Of a stretch of 37,754 nt of DNA, positions 14,677 to 22,751 are shown one piece after another. The notes beneath the pieces were generated by a model. The model ran no database searches. It was not told the origin of the DNA and saw only the letters and a program-made list of their open reading frames with translations. The stretch spans positions 1-37,754 of the forward strand of contig CAYXDO010000103.1 of NCBI GenBank assembly GCA_964463485.1, given 5' to 3'. Source of the DNA: CAYXDO01 sp964463485 (GTDB lineage: Bacteria > Myxococcota > Kuafuiibacteriia > Kuafuiibacteriales > Kuafuiibacteriaceae). Numbering within the stretch: the stretch's first letter is position 1; each line of letters starts with the position of its first letter. The position numbers were made by a program, and so were the translations under genes.

Positions 14677-15807
14677 TCATCCGAAGAGTACTCTTCCGGC
14701 CGAGTACGCTCCGATCCCTAGAATCGCCGAGGCGGGAAGCGTGACGATCCAGGCGAGACCGATCTCGCGCAGGGTCTTTTGGTTGAGCGACCCGCGCTCG
14801 GCTCCGGCGCCCACGATACCTCCCGACGAAACATGAGTCGTGGACATGGGAAGGCCGAGCGTCGCGCCGGCGGTGACGAGACCTGCGGTCACGAGGTTCG
14901 CGATGAAGCCCTCGTGGTGATCCATCGGCGTCACCTTCTCGGCGAGCACGTGGGTCACGCGCTTGCCGGCGACGAGGCTGCCGGCGACCATGCCTGTCGT
15001 GACCAGGCAGAAAAGGAGTGGGTTCGAAAGGACCTCGAGGGACCCTTCGAGAGTCCCGGCCGCTAGCACGAGCGCGACGATCTTCGGCGCGTCATTCATC
15101 CCGCGCGCAAAGCTCGTGGCTCCGCTCGTCAGCCAATGCAGGTGGTCGAGCGTCAGCCGCAGCGCATGCGGGCGCTCGACCGCGCAGGCTTCTCGAGAGT
15201 CTGCCACGATCTGTAACTTTGCCCCGGGCGAATGGGTTGTATGGGTCGCGATGCCGGGAACGGACGCGACCATCGCAGGCTGCACCTCCACACAAACGCA
15301 GTCTGCGACCGCGGGTGCGGTCCCACGCCTCGTCGCTCGCAGGAGCACCACGACGGCAACGAGCGAGACGAGCGGGCTGGCGAGCAAAGGCACGACGATC
15401 TTGCCCGCCAGGGCGCTCCACTCGACGCCGAGAACGCCGTAGGCCGTGGCGCCGACTCCGGCGATCGATCCGACGATGGCGTGAGTGGTCGAGACGGGAA
15501 GACCGGTCCGCGTGGCGATCAGGATCCACGCGGCGGCGCCGCACAGGGTGGCGGTGGCGGCCAGCAGCGTGGGCGTCGTGCCGGCGGCGAACAAGCCGTT
15601 GCCGAAGGTCGACACCATGGCTTTGGCGAGCACGGCGCCGAGCAACCCGCCGACCGCCGTCCACAGAGAGCCCCAGATGATCGCGCGGCGATAGTTCGTG
15701 ACCCCGCTGCCGACGAGCGTCGCGATGCCCTTCGAGACATCGTTGGCGCCGTTGACATACGCGAGCCCAAAGCCGAGCCCAACCAGCGCCAGCATCATGA
15801 GGCTCAA
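14677..15807 (-). CDS. PiT-family inorganic phosphate permease
   Basis: This encodes about 376 residues and is a polytopic membrane protein. The two family signatures are present as an internal duplication: GLAYVNGANDVSKGIATLVG near the N-terminus and FARGMNDAPKIVALVLAAG in the second half. Each is followed by a Ser-Thr-Thr-His segment (TGLPVSTTHAIVGS; GLPMSTTHVSSGGIVGAG). It should import phosphate (or metal phosphate) using the proton or sodium gradient. The start is uncertain. I prefer the TTG at 15807 with AAGGGG just upstream; ATG codons at 15837 and 15798 are alternatives. No PhoU-like partner gene is adjacent, though many PiT genes have one. It lies downstream of the redox operon on the same strand. 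Confidence 0.87.
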   Translation of the reverse strand: MSLMMLALVGLGFGLAYVNGANDVSKGIATLVGSGVTNYRRAIIWGSLWTAVGGLLGAVLAKAMVSTFGNGLFAAGTTPTLLAATATLCGAAAWILIATRTGLPVSTTHAIVGSIAGVGATAYGVLGVEWSALAGKIVVPLLASPLVSLVAVVVLLRATRRGTAPAVADCVCVEVQPAMVASVPGIATHTTHSPGAKLQIVADSREACAVERPHALRLTLDHLHWLTSGATSFARGMNDAPKIVALVLAAGTLEGSLEVLSNPLLFCLVTTGMVAGSLVAGKRVTHVLAEKVTPMDHHEGFIANLVTAGLVTAGATLGLPMSTTHVSSGGIVGAGAERGSLNQKTLREIGLAWIVTLPASAILGIGAYSAGRVLFG

Positions 15808-15930
15808 GCGGTCCCCTTCATCGGAGCGTCCCTCCATACCGCGGCCGACGGGCCGCAACCAAAGGATCACAACTCACCGCCAGGGCGTCAGCGACACGGC
15901 CGTGAGCGCCGGGGCGAAGACCGAAAGACG

Positions 15931-16739
15931 TCACTTGCCCGGCTCGATGAGTCGGTCGCTGGCTTCGGGGTAGAGTCCGGGCGGGAAGTGACCTTCCACC
16001 GCCATCGAGTAGAATTCGACGTAGTGGATGAGCCCCCAAATCTGTTCGCGGCTGAGTCGTCCGCCCCACGAAGGCATCTTGGATTTCTCGGCGATGACTT
16101 TCTTGCCGCCTTCGAACACGACCTGGAATTGGCGTTCGCGGAGTTTCTTGGCTCCGAAAAAGTACCCCTCTCCGCCTCCCCACCCGTCTTGGGGGGGCGG
16201 GATGAAGCGGGACTCGGAGATCCGTCGCCGGCCGCCATGGCACTCGTTGCAGAGCGCAGACCAGAGGCTGGCGACCTCAACGGACAGTTGGGGGTCCCAG
16301 AAGGTGGTTTCGGGCGCGTGCTTGGCGTCGAAGGTCTCGTCTCGCTTTTTGGCTTCGTCGGAGGAGAGGCCCAGCCACTGGCCGCGCACTCTGTACCAGA
16401 CCTCGCCGGTGTGGATGGTCAGATCGGAGAGACTCTCGGTCGGCTGCGGCAGCGCCTCGACGATAGGTTGTGGCTTGGGCGTCGCGCACGCGCTGGTGAG
16501 GAGGACGGTCAGCAGCGAGCCTGCGCTGATGAACCGCGGCGAGCGCAGCGAGCCTGCGCTGATGAANNNNNNNNNNNNNNNNNNNNNNNNNNNNNNNNNN
16601 NNNNNNNNNNNNNNNNNNNNNNNNNNNNNNNNNNNNNNNNNNNNNNNNNNNNNNNNNNNNNNNNNNGCAGCGAGCCTGCGCTGATGAACCGCGGCGAGCG
16701 CAGCGAGCCTGCGCTGATGAAGCGGACCCTTTGGCTCAT
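15931..16739 (-). CDS. Mono-heme cytochrome c lipoprotein (interrupted by scaffold gap)
   Basis: The C-terminal part is a class I cytochrome c domain with a CNECHGG heme site (CxxCH). A Met-containing MPSWGGRLSREQIWGLIHYV segment supplies the probable axial Met and the last helix. A lipobox (LLTSAC) precedes it, so it is a membrane-anchored periplasmic electron carrier. The ATG at 16739 overlaps the cupredoxin stop (ATGA), which fixes the start. Between start and lipobox the coding sequence is made of an 11-residue repeat (FISAGSLRSPR), and the assembly gap falls there. The 100-N spacer does not keep the frame, so the annotated reading frame changes across it; this is an assembly effect. Confidence 0.8.
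16512..16721. repeat. 33-bp tandem repeat spanning the scaffold gap
   Basis: The unit GCAGCGAGCCTGCGCTGATG plus AACCGCGGCGAGC is 33 bp long. One full and one partial copy lie at 16512-16566 and the same at 16667-16721, on both sides of the N run. It is in frame with the cytochrome gene (11 codons). The true copy number is unknown and is the likely cause of the gap. Confidence 0.9.
16567..16666. other. Assembly gap of 100 N
   Basis: Exactly 100 undetermined bases, the conventional placeholder length for a scaffold join of unknown size. It lies inside the 33-bp tandem repeat at the 5' end of the cytochrome c gene. Confidence 0.98.
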
Positions 16740-17668
16740 TTGTAGGATCCGTAGGGGAGCCCAAATTTATTGGTGTGAGCGGAGTCCTTGGCCTCCAGAG
16801 TGAAGTCGACGAAGGCGCCTTGTTTCACGTCTACGGTGCGCTCGAGTAGCTTGGCCCCAGGAGACCAGGCCGCGAGCTTGTGGCGGCCCTCGGGTACGTT
16901 GTGAAGCGTGAACGAGCCGTCTTCGGCGACTCGAGCGAAGAGGGGTCCGGGCACGACGAGGATGCTGGCCTGCATTTGTGAGTGCATGTTGCAGTAAATG
17001 TCGACCACGCCGGGAGAGCTCAGGACGACGGACTTGGTTTCGTCGCCTTTTCGGTAAATACCGAGGTCGAAGGTATTTCCGGGACTCGAAGAAAAGACGT
17101 TGTGATAAATCGGATCGAGGTTGGGAAACTCGACGGTGGTTCCTCGTTGCACGACGAGGAAGCTGGGCTGGAACTGTTTGTTGACTTGTTTGATGGTGAC
17201 CGGGGCGGTGTTCTTCACCGGCCTGCCTTTGACATCGGATACGTATACATAACCCACGATTTGGCCGGCCGGCAGGGCGACTTTTCCTTCCAAGCGAACG
17301 GTCGAAGTCTCGCGAGCCCGAGTCGGTTGCGGGGGAAGGCTCGGCGCAGGTCGAGCTTCGGGAGCTGGAGGCGGCGCAAGAGGAGGGGGCACGACAGGAG
17401 CGATGACTTGGGGAGGGGAGCTCGGCGGCGCCATCGCGGCGAGCTGGGCGACGAGCTCGAGCTTGCGCTTTTCGAGGGCGACGAGCTCCGCGATCGCCGA
17501 CTTCAGCGCTCGGACTTCGGCCGTGAGATCGTCGACGCGTTGCTCGATCGAAGGCGGCGCCGCGGCCTGGCCCGGAGCCGCCTCGCCTTCGGCGAAGGCG
17601 CTCGAGCACGCCAACCAGGCGGCAGCGCTGGCCAGAGCGCGGAGGGTGAGCTGAGTAGGTGAGTTCAT
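16736..17668 (-). CDS. Periplasmic cupredoxin-domain protein
   Basis: This encodes 310 residues. A signal peptide (LRALASAAAWLACSSAFA) is followed by a coiled coil (IEQRVDDLTAEVRALKSAIA to about residue 75), a Pro-rich linker, and a plastocyanin-like domain whose copper ligands are visible: His in YHNVFSS, then Cys, His and Met in DIYCNMHSQMQASI. The C-terminal 70 residues form a carboxypeptidase-regulatory-like beta-sandwich (FTLHNVPEGRHKLAAWSPG). It probably carries electrons between the di-heme peroxidase encoded just upstream and the cytochrome c encoded downstream, with which it overlaps by ATGA. The coiled coil may pair with that of the barrel protein in the same operon, which is inference. 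Confidence 0.87.
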   Translation of the reverse strand: MNSPTQLTLRALASAAAWLACSSAFAEGEAAPGQAAAPPSIEQRVDDLTAEVRALKSAIAELVALEKRKLELVAQLAAMAPPSSPPQVIAPVVPPPLAPPPAPEARPAPSLPPQPTRARETSTVRLEGKVALPAGQIVGYVYVSDVKGRPVKNTAPVTIKQVNKQFQPSFLVVQRGTTVEFPNLDPIYHNVFSSSPGNTFDLGIYRKGDETKSVVLSSPGVVDIYCNMHSQMQASILVVPGPLFARVAEDGSFTLHNVPEGRHKLAAWSPGAKLLERTVDVKQGAFVDFTLEAKDSAHTNKFGLPYGSYK

Positions 17669-17680
17669 GGTCTTGGTTCC

Positions 17681-19273
17681 TCAGGGAAGCGCGGGGGCCT
17701 TGACGAGAGCGTCCGGCAACGGCGCGCCGGTGAGTGTCTCGAGGAAGGCGGCGAGGTCGTCGAGCTCCTCGTCGGAGAGTCCGAGCGGCGCGATCCGCAC
17801 GGAGAGTTGCTCGGGAGCGGCGGCGTCTTTGGTTCCTCCGGCGTTGTAGTGCCAGAGGACCTCGAGCAGAGACGTGTACACGCCGTTGTGCATGTAGGGA
17901 GCGGTCAGGGCAGCGTCACGCAGCGAAGGCGTACGCCAGGCGCCCTTCATATCGTCGCCGATGGGACGGGTGTACCACTCCTTCTGCTTGTCGCTGGCGC
18001 CGACGGGGTTGTCGCTCCACTTGGTGCCATCGATTCGGAACTCCTTGTTGGCCTGGAGCTTCCCGAGACCGTTGTACGCACCCCACGGCAAACAGTCCTT
18101 GGCCGGCGTACTCACACAGTCACAGGAGGCTCCTGCCGTGCACTCCGCTTCGGTCGGCACGCCAGCGCCGACCTGGGGCACTCCGATATGATGAAACGCT
18201 TCGTCCGAAAAGAGCGGGCCGCTGTGGCACTCCACGCAGGACGCCTTGCCGACGAAGAGCTTGGCGCCCCGCTTGGCCGAGTCCGAGAGCAGCGTCGAAG
18301 ACTCACCCTCGTTCACGTAGCGATCGAAAGCGGCGTCGCGGCTGATCAGCTTGTATTCGTAGGCGGCGATCGCCTTGGCGAAGTTGACGTAGACCCGCGT
18401 GATGGCCTCGCGGTCCTCGGCGGGCATGCAGTCGAAGAGGTCACCCACCGGGTTGGCTTCGTCGCAGGTCTTGTCGGCGCCCGGCTTGCCCGAGAGAGGC
18501 CACCTGGGAAGACAGTACGCCTTGTTCATGAGTGTGGTCTCGCGGCAGAGCTCCGAGGGGCATTCGGACTCAGGCGAGAGCTTGCACTGGCCGGCCCGCG
18601 GGTTGGCCTGACCATCGACGGTGGCGGGCTCGAGGACGTCGCTCGCCACCTTGTTCCGGTCGATCCCTCTTCCATGGAAATCGAACGGGAACGGGTGCTC
18701 GTCGAACACCGCTCGGTACTCGTCGAGGTAGAGGTCGTGGATGAGCCAGGCGTCTTTGAGGCGGGTCGAGTTCATGGATACGCCGCTCTCGTTGACGGCG
18801 GTGATTTGCCAGACGAGGGAGTCGTACCGACCATTCCAGTACTTGAGATCGTAATACGCCGAGTTGACGGTGGGCATTGAGTTCACGTCGTACCACCCAG
18901 CCCCAACCGAGACATGGCCCGGCACCGAGGTGTGGTCGCTGCCGCCGGTCTTGGGGTCGTGGCAGCTGGCGCAGGACACGTTCGTGGGGTCGCCACGTTT
19001 GGCCCTGGCATACAGCGCGTCGCGGCCGAGGGTGTCCCGCTGAGTTGCGACTCCGGAGAATCGGGCGTCGAAATACAGCTGCTGCCCCAGAGCCACCGCC
19101 GCTGCGTCCCCGACGTATTTGTTCACGGGGTCGGGATCGGGGTCGGGCAGGTTTGCGAGGGACTCGAGGCGGGCCCACTCGTCGGCCGTGAAGAAGTCAT
19201 CGAAACCAGAGCAGCCGGTGGCAAACGCGGCGCCGAGGATGAGGAGGAACTTTCGGGTCCATCGTGAAAACAT
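17681..19273 (-). CDS. Di-heme cytochrome c peroxidase / MauG-family lipoprotein
   Basis: This encodes 530 residues. A lipobox (AAFATGC) follows the signal MFSRWTRKFLLILG. Two c-type heme sites are present, CASCHD near residue 130 and CVECHSG near 365, together with the family's conserved YMHNGVYTSLLEVLWHYN segment near the C-terminus. It should reduce hydrogen peroxide or oxidise a protein or small substrate in the periplasm. The insert between the hemes (about 230 residues) contains extra Cys residues and is longer than in classic CcpA. I placed the start at the ATG before the signal sequence; the frame is open upstream. It lies 12 bases before the cupredoxin gene and 25 bases after the barrel gene in one operon. 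Confidence 0.87.
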   Translation of the reverse strand: MFSRWTRKFLLILGAAFATGCSGFDDFFTADEWARLESLANLPDPDPDPVNKYVGDAAAVALGQQLYFDARFSGVATQRDTLGRDALYARAKRGDPTNVSCASCHDPKTGGSDHTSVPGHVSVGAGWYDVNSMPTVNSAYYDLKYWNGRYDSLVWQITAVNESGVSMNSTRLKDAWLIHDLYLDEYRAVFDEHPFPFDFHGRGIDRNKVASDVLEPATVDGQANPRAGQCKLSPESECPSELCRETTLMNKAYCLPRWPLSGKPGADKTCDEANPVGDLFDCMPAEDREAITRVYVNFAKAIAAYEYKLISRDAAFDRYVNEGESSTLLSDSAKRGAKLFVGKASCVECHSGPLFSDEAFHHIGVPQVGAGVPTEAECTAGASCDCVSTPAKDCLPWGAYNGLGKLQANKEFRIDGTKWSDNPVGASDKQKEWYTRPIGDDMKGAWRTPSLRDAALTAPYMHNGVYTSLLEVLWHYNAGGTKDAAAPEQLSVRIAPLGLSDEELDDLAAFLETLTGAPLPDALVKAPALP

Positions 19274-19298
19274 GGTCGAGACCGCCCTTCGTCTGGAG

Positions 19299-20768
19299 TC
19301 AGTATACGAGCAGGAGGGAGCTGGTGAGAATGTCATTCTCGAACTCCTCGATGCCACCAAACTCGCCGTTGTGAAGAAATTCGGCCTTCACCACGACGTG
19401 CTCGCTGACATCTGCAAAAAGTCCGCCCGTGAACCTCCAGGTCTTGGTGAGGTAGGCGCGCTCCGTGCCGAGGGTGACGAGGGCGTCTCGCAGATCACCG
19501 CGCAACACGACCCCGAGGTACGGGAGGAATGACCAGTCGAGCTCCACATAACCCGAGCTGTTGAGCTTCAACCCGTAGGCTCCGTCCCGCGCGCGGCCGG
19601 GCGACTCACCCATCATCCACTGGGCCTTCAAGTCGAGCTCGAGGGTTCGGTACTCGAGGTCGACGCCGGCCAGCCAGAACACTTCGTCACTGTCGAGCGC
19701 TCTGTCTTGCGCGCCAACGACCCCGGAGACTCCGAGCTCGAACGCGTGCCCTTCGAGCTCGCTGGCGAGCCGTTCCATCGGGAGCTTCAAGGCGACGCGA
19801 GCGTTCGCGGTCTTGCCTGAGTTGCTGTCGACCTCGTCGTAAAAATGGAACGCCTCGATCACGGGTGAGCCGTTGGTGACGGACGCGGCTAACAGCAACA
19901 GCTCGTCGAAGAGCTTCGCTCTGACCTTGAGCCCGAGCTGCGAGCCCGACGTGTAGCGGTAGACGAGGGATGGCGTCACGCCGTGGCGATCGGAGGCTTT
20001 GCGCTCTTTGTATTCGATACCGAAGACCGGCATCGTCTTGCCGGCAAAGAGGGAGACCGCGCCGTCCGCGGTCGCGAGCCACTCGACCTCCGCCAGGTCG
20101 ACGTCGAAGAAGTCCCCCAGGGCGAACTCATCGCCGGACCGGGGCAAAAAATCGAGGCTGGTGCGCAGCGTCGTTCGGGAGCTCAGGCCGACCGTCGTAC
20201 GCACGTTCACTTCGTTGACGATGAACCCAGGCGCACCGTTCGAATCGACCGAATCGAAGCGACTTGCGACGCCAGGCGCGTCACCCAGATCGGCAGGTTC
20301 GCCGCGAGCGTTTACGGCGGTCCCCAAGATGTCGCCAAGAAATACCCATCCATATTTCCCGCGATACTCCGGAAACTGATGATTTCCGAAATCCTGAGTC
20401 CAACCCACTCCACGATTCCCGATCGGCCAGAACGCTCCGAAATCCACGTACCCTTGGAAGCTGATCGGCGTACCCTGGATCTTCAGCTCGCGGGCTTGCT
20501 TGACCTCTTGCTCGAGCTCCGCGGACTTGGCCTCGAGCTCTTCGATCCGCTCCTCGAGCGACCTCGAAAGTGCTGGCGAGTCCTCCTCGTCAGGCACGTC
20601 CGGCGTGAGCTTCGGCGGGAGAGTTCGATCGTCCGGGAGCGACGGCGCTTCGCCGGGTTGGGGCAAGGTCTCGTCGTCAGGGAGCTCTGGGAGCTCGTCG
20701 TCGGCCGCGGCCGCGACGGGCATCAACAAGGAGACGACGATCCCGAAGGTGCGCAGGTGGGTGTGCAT
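19299..20768 (-). CDS. Coiled-coil outer-membrane barrel protein (porin-like)
   Basis: This encodes 489 residues. The signal peptide HLRTFGIVVSLLMPVAAAA is followed by an acidic Pro-rich stretch, a coiled coil (LEERIEELEAKSAELEQEV) and about 350 residues of alternating beta strands (ISFQGYVDFGAFW, TTLRTSLDFLPR, YVELDWSFLPYLGVVLRGDL). It ends in LLLVY, with a C-terminal aromatic residue typical of the beta-barrel sorting signal. This layout (coiled coil plus barrel) is that of trimeric or DUF-type porins. It opens the operon with the peroxidase, cupredoxin and cytochrome genes, so it may let their substrate or electrons pass the outer membrane; that is inference. I place the start at the ATG at 20768. 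Confidence 0.78.
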   Translation of the reverse strand: MHTHLRTFGIVVSLLMPVAAAADDELPELPDDETLPQPGEAPSLPDDRTLPPKLTPDVPDEEDSPALSRSLEERIEELEAKSAELEQEVKQARELKIQGTPISFQGYVDFGAFWPIGNRGVGWTQDFGNHQFPEYRGKYGWVFLGDILGTAVNARGEPADLGDAPGVASRFDSVDSNGAPGFIVNEVNVRTTVGLSSRTTLRTSLDFLPRSGDEFALGDFFDVDLAEVEWLATADGAVSLFAGKTMPVFGIEYKERKASDRHGVTPSLVYRYTSGSQLGLKVRAKLFDELLLLAASVTNGSPVIEAFHFYDEVDSNSGKTANARVALKLPMERLASELEGHAFELGVSGVVGAQDRALDSDEVFWLAGVDLEYRTLELDLKAQWMMGESPGRARDGAYGLKLNSSGYVELDWSFLPYLGVVLRGDLRDALVTLGTERAYLTKTWRFTGGLFADVSEHVVVKAEFLHNGEFGGIEEFENDILTSSLLLVY

Positions 20769-20876
20769 GGGTCGACTCGCCTGGTACCTCGAAGCACACT
20801 CTGGTTCAAGAACGCGGACCGAACTGGCCGGGCACCTCGAAGTCCATAAGTTCACCAGGCGCAGGTGAGTATCGAA

Positions 20877-21674
20877 TCAGTCCCAGGCGTCGACGTCCTG
20901 CGAAGACTCGCGGGCATCGACTTGAAAGAGGGCACGATCCTCGAGCCGAAGGGCGGAGAGTTGTTTGCCCCAGACGCAGCCGGAGTCGAGGGCCGCGAAG
21001 TCCGTCCCGACGTTGAGGCCGAGCATGGCCCAGTGGCCGAAGGCGACCGGTCGCGAGCGGTTGTGCGGGTGAAGGAACCAGGGGCTTTGGCCGGCTGCAG
21101 CGGCGCTCGGCGGGCCCGCGAACTCGAAGTCTGGGCGACCGTTTGGATCGCAAGTGCGGATCAAGGTGAACACACGCAAGGCGCCGATGATTTGGTCTTG
21201 AGTGGGGCGACGATCTTGGAGAGCCTCGAGGAGCTCTCGGCGTGTGTTTGGATCTCGGAGCACGCTGGAGACATCTTCGGCGAGCCGAAGGGCCTGATCG
21301 GACGACCACTCGGGCAGGAAGCCGGCGTGAACGATGGACCAGCCGGCGCGTTCGATCACGAACGGGCGGCTCGCGATCCACTCGAGGAGCTCGTCGCGGT
21401 CCGCGGCCTCGAGCACGTCATCGAGCGTGTCTCGGCGTTTCTTCGGGCGGAGGCCCTCGGCGCGTGCGAGGAGGTGCAGGTCATGGTTGCCGAGGACGAC
21501 CGAAGTGTTCGGTCGATCGCGGGCGAATCTTAGAGTATCTAGGGATCGGGGACCACGGTTGACCAAGTCTCCCACGAAACAGAGCTCGTCGTTGGGGCCC
21601 GCCGGCAAGATGCGGGCGAGCGCGTCGAGGGAGTCTCGGCATCCCTGAACGTCGCCGATTGCGTAGGTAGCCAC
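20877..21674 (-). CDS. apaH: Symmetrical diadenosine tetraphosphatase
   Basis: This encodes 265 residues, close to the family's usual length. It is a calcineurin-like phosphoesterase with the metal motifs in order: AIGDVQGCRDSLDAL, CFVGDLVNRGPRSLDTL, VVLGNHDLHLLA and, further on, WSIVHAGFLPEW. It hydrolyses Ap4A to two ADP, and so counters alarmone build-up and the Np4-capping of RNA. The GTG start lies nine bases after the stop of the upstream PD-(D/E)XK-like gene, implying co-transcription. Unlike in enterobacteria it is not next to apaG or ksgA. Confidence 0.92.
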   Translation of the reverse strand: MATYAIGDVQGCRDSLDALARILPAGPNDELCFVGDLVNRGPRSLDTLRFARDRPNTSVVLGNHDLHLLARAEGLRPKKRRDTLDDVLEAADRDELLEWIASRPFVIERAGWSIVHAGFLPEWSSDQALRLAEDVSSVLRDPNTRRELLEALQDRRPTQDQIIGALRVFTLIRTCDPNGRPDFEFAGPPSAAAAGQSPWFLHPHNRSRPVAFGHWAMLGLNVGTDFAALDSGCVWGKQLSALRLEDRALFQVDARESSQDVDAWD

Positions 21675-21683
21675 GGTTCAATA

Positions 21684-22316
21684 TCAAACCTGCGCGGCCA
21701 TCGCCGAGGCAGGCATCTCACCGACCGCCAAACTCACCACACCATCGACGGCACCCAACAGAACGTCGAGTGGTCTGATCGTGAAGACCTGCGCTTCTTC
21801 AACGAACACGCGACCGCTTTCGAGATAGCCGAAGCGCCACACGTCACCCGTCGACACGACCCCAAAGACTCGGCGAAGGCTCGGATACAATCGATGGGCC
21901 GCAACCATCTCGGCGATGCACTGAGCCCAACCGCCGTTGAAGTCATCTTGTTTTGCCTCGACCATCACGACGATCGGCATCTCGAGCACGCTCCGTCCTC
22001 GGGGTGAGCGTCGAGCGATCATGTAGTCGGGAATTCCGGCCAGCTCCGACGAGCCGGCGCTGAGCGATCGGTGTGCAAACAACGTGATCTGGTCTGCGTA
22101 TCTTTCCGCGATTTCACGCAAAATTGGGGCGATCAGGAATTCGCGGCGAGCCTCTTCGGAGTCGATAGGCAGCGAGCTCAAGGCAAAATCGATCGATCGC
22201 CGTAGTCCCTCGCTCGCAGGGAGCGTTCGGCCGCTAACGAAACTCGATGGTGGCCTTTGCTCGAGCTCGAACGCGATCAAGACGGAGCTGATCGTCGTGA
22301 GCTGACTGAACGGCAT
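21684..22316 (-). CDS. PD-(D/E)XK nuclease-like protein
   Basis: This encodes 210 residues. It shows the core pattern of the PD-(D/E)XK fold: an N-terminal helix (REFLIAPILREIAERY), ELAGIPDYMIARRS with Pro-Asp at about 96-97, and VVMVEAKQDDF with Glu120 and Lys122. A following helix (GGWAQCIAEMVAAHRL) contains Gln, as in related families such as the HSDR N-domain. The second half (VFGVVSTGDVWRFGYLESG) resembles the strand pair seen in such proteins. It may be a nuclease or an inactive derivative. I place the start at the ATG at 22316; the frame is open further upstream. It is divergent from the acyl carrier gene and co-oriented with apaH. Confidence 0.62.
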   Translation of the reverse strand: MPFSQLTTISSVLIAFELEQRPPSSFVSGRTLPASEGLRRSIDFALSSLPIDSEEARREFLIAPILREIAERYADQITLFAHRSLSAGSSELAGIPDYMIARRSPRGRSVLEMPIVVMVEAKQDDFNGGWAQCIAEMVAAHRLYPSLRRVFGVVSTGDVWRFGYLESGRVFVEEAQVFTIRPLDVLLGAVDGVVSLAVGEMPASAMAAQV

Positions 22317-22424
22317 GACGGAAGCTTCACCGCTCGAACAGAACCGCGCAAGAGACGGTTGACGAGACCATTCCGTCCATGTCCCATGCGCCGGCTTTGG
22401 GCGGAACGCCCGGCAGAGGACGAG

Positions 22425-22667
22425 ATGCGCAGCGAGCAAGAGATCATCGAGATGTTCAAAGCCGCGGTTTACGAGGTCGAGAACAAGAGGCTCGGCGAGG
22501 TGAAGCCTTCGACTGAGCTTGGCGAGCTCGGTCTGAGCTCGGTCTCGACGATGGAAGTGATTGGGGAGCTCGAGGAGAAGCTGAAGGTTCAGTTTCCGGA
22601 TGAGAACCTGGCAAGCCTGTCGACCGTGCGAGACCTGATCACGCTCGTTCAGAAGCTCGACGCGTAG
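22425..22667 (+). CDS. Stand-alone acyl carrier protein
   Basis: This encodes 80 residues, the right size for a carrier protein. The phosphopantetheine attachment site is GELGLSSVSTMEV: the second Ser (Ser39) occupies the usual position, with LSSV in place of the common DSLD. Helix 3 and the C-terminus (FPDENLASLSTVRDLITLVQ) match the family. I chose the ATG at 22425 because AGAGGAC is upstream and the longer frame lacks carrier-like sequence. It is not next to fatty-acid genes; the following gene encodes an aminopeptidase. It may serve a specialised pathway and not general fatty-acid synthesis. Confidence 0.85.
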   Translation: MRSEQEIIEMFKAAVYEVENKRLGEVKPSTELGELGLSSVSTMEVIGELEEKLKVQFPDENLASLSTVRDLITLVQKLDA

Positions 22668-22751
22668 CGCCGCGGCGATCGCCGCGGGCGGGGTCGCGCA
22701 CGTTCAACGAATTCCGTTCACCTCGTCCACGGCGCGGGCATACTGCGCGCC

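Noticed and set aside
16512..16721. CRISPR array
   Set aside because: Units are directly adjacent without spacers and lie in the coding frame of the cytochrome gene.
15232..16803. Plus-strand frame through the N gap
   Set aside because: It is antisense to the phosphate permease and cytochrome genes and continues only because N codons are read as open.
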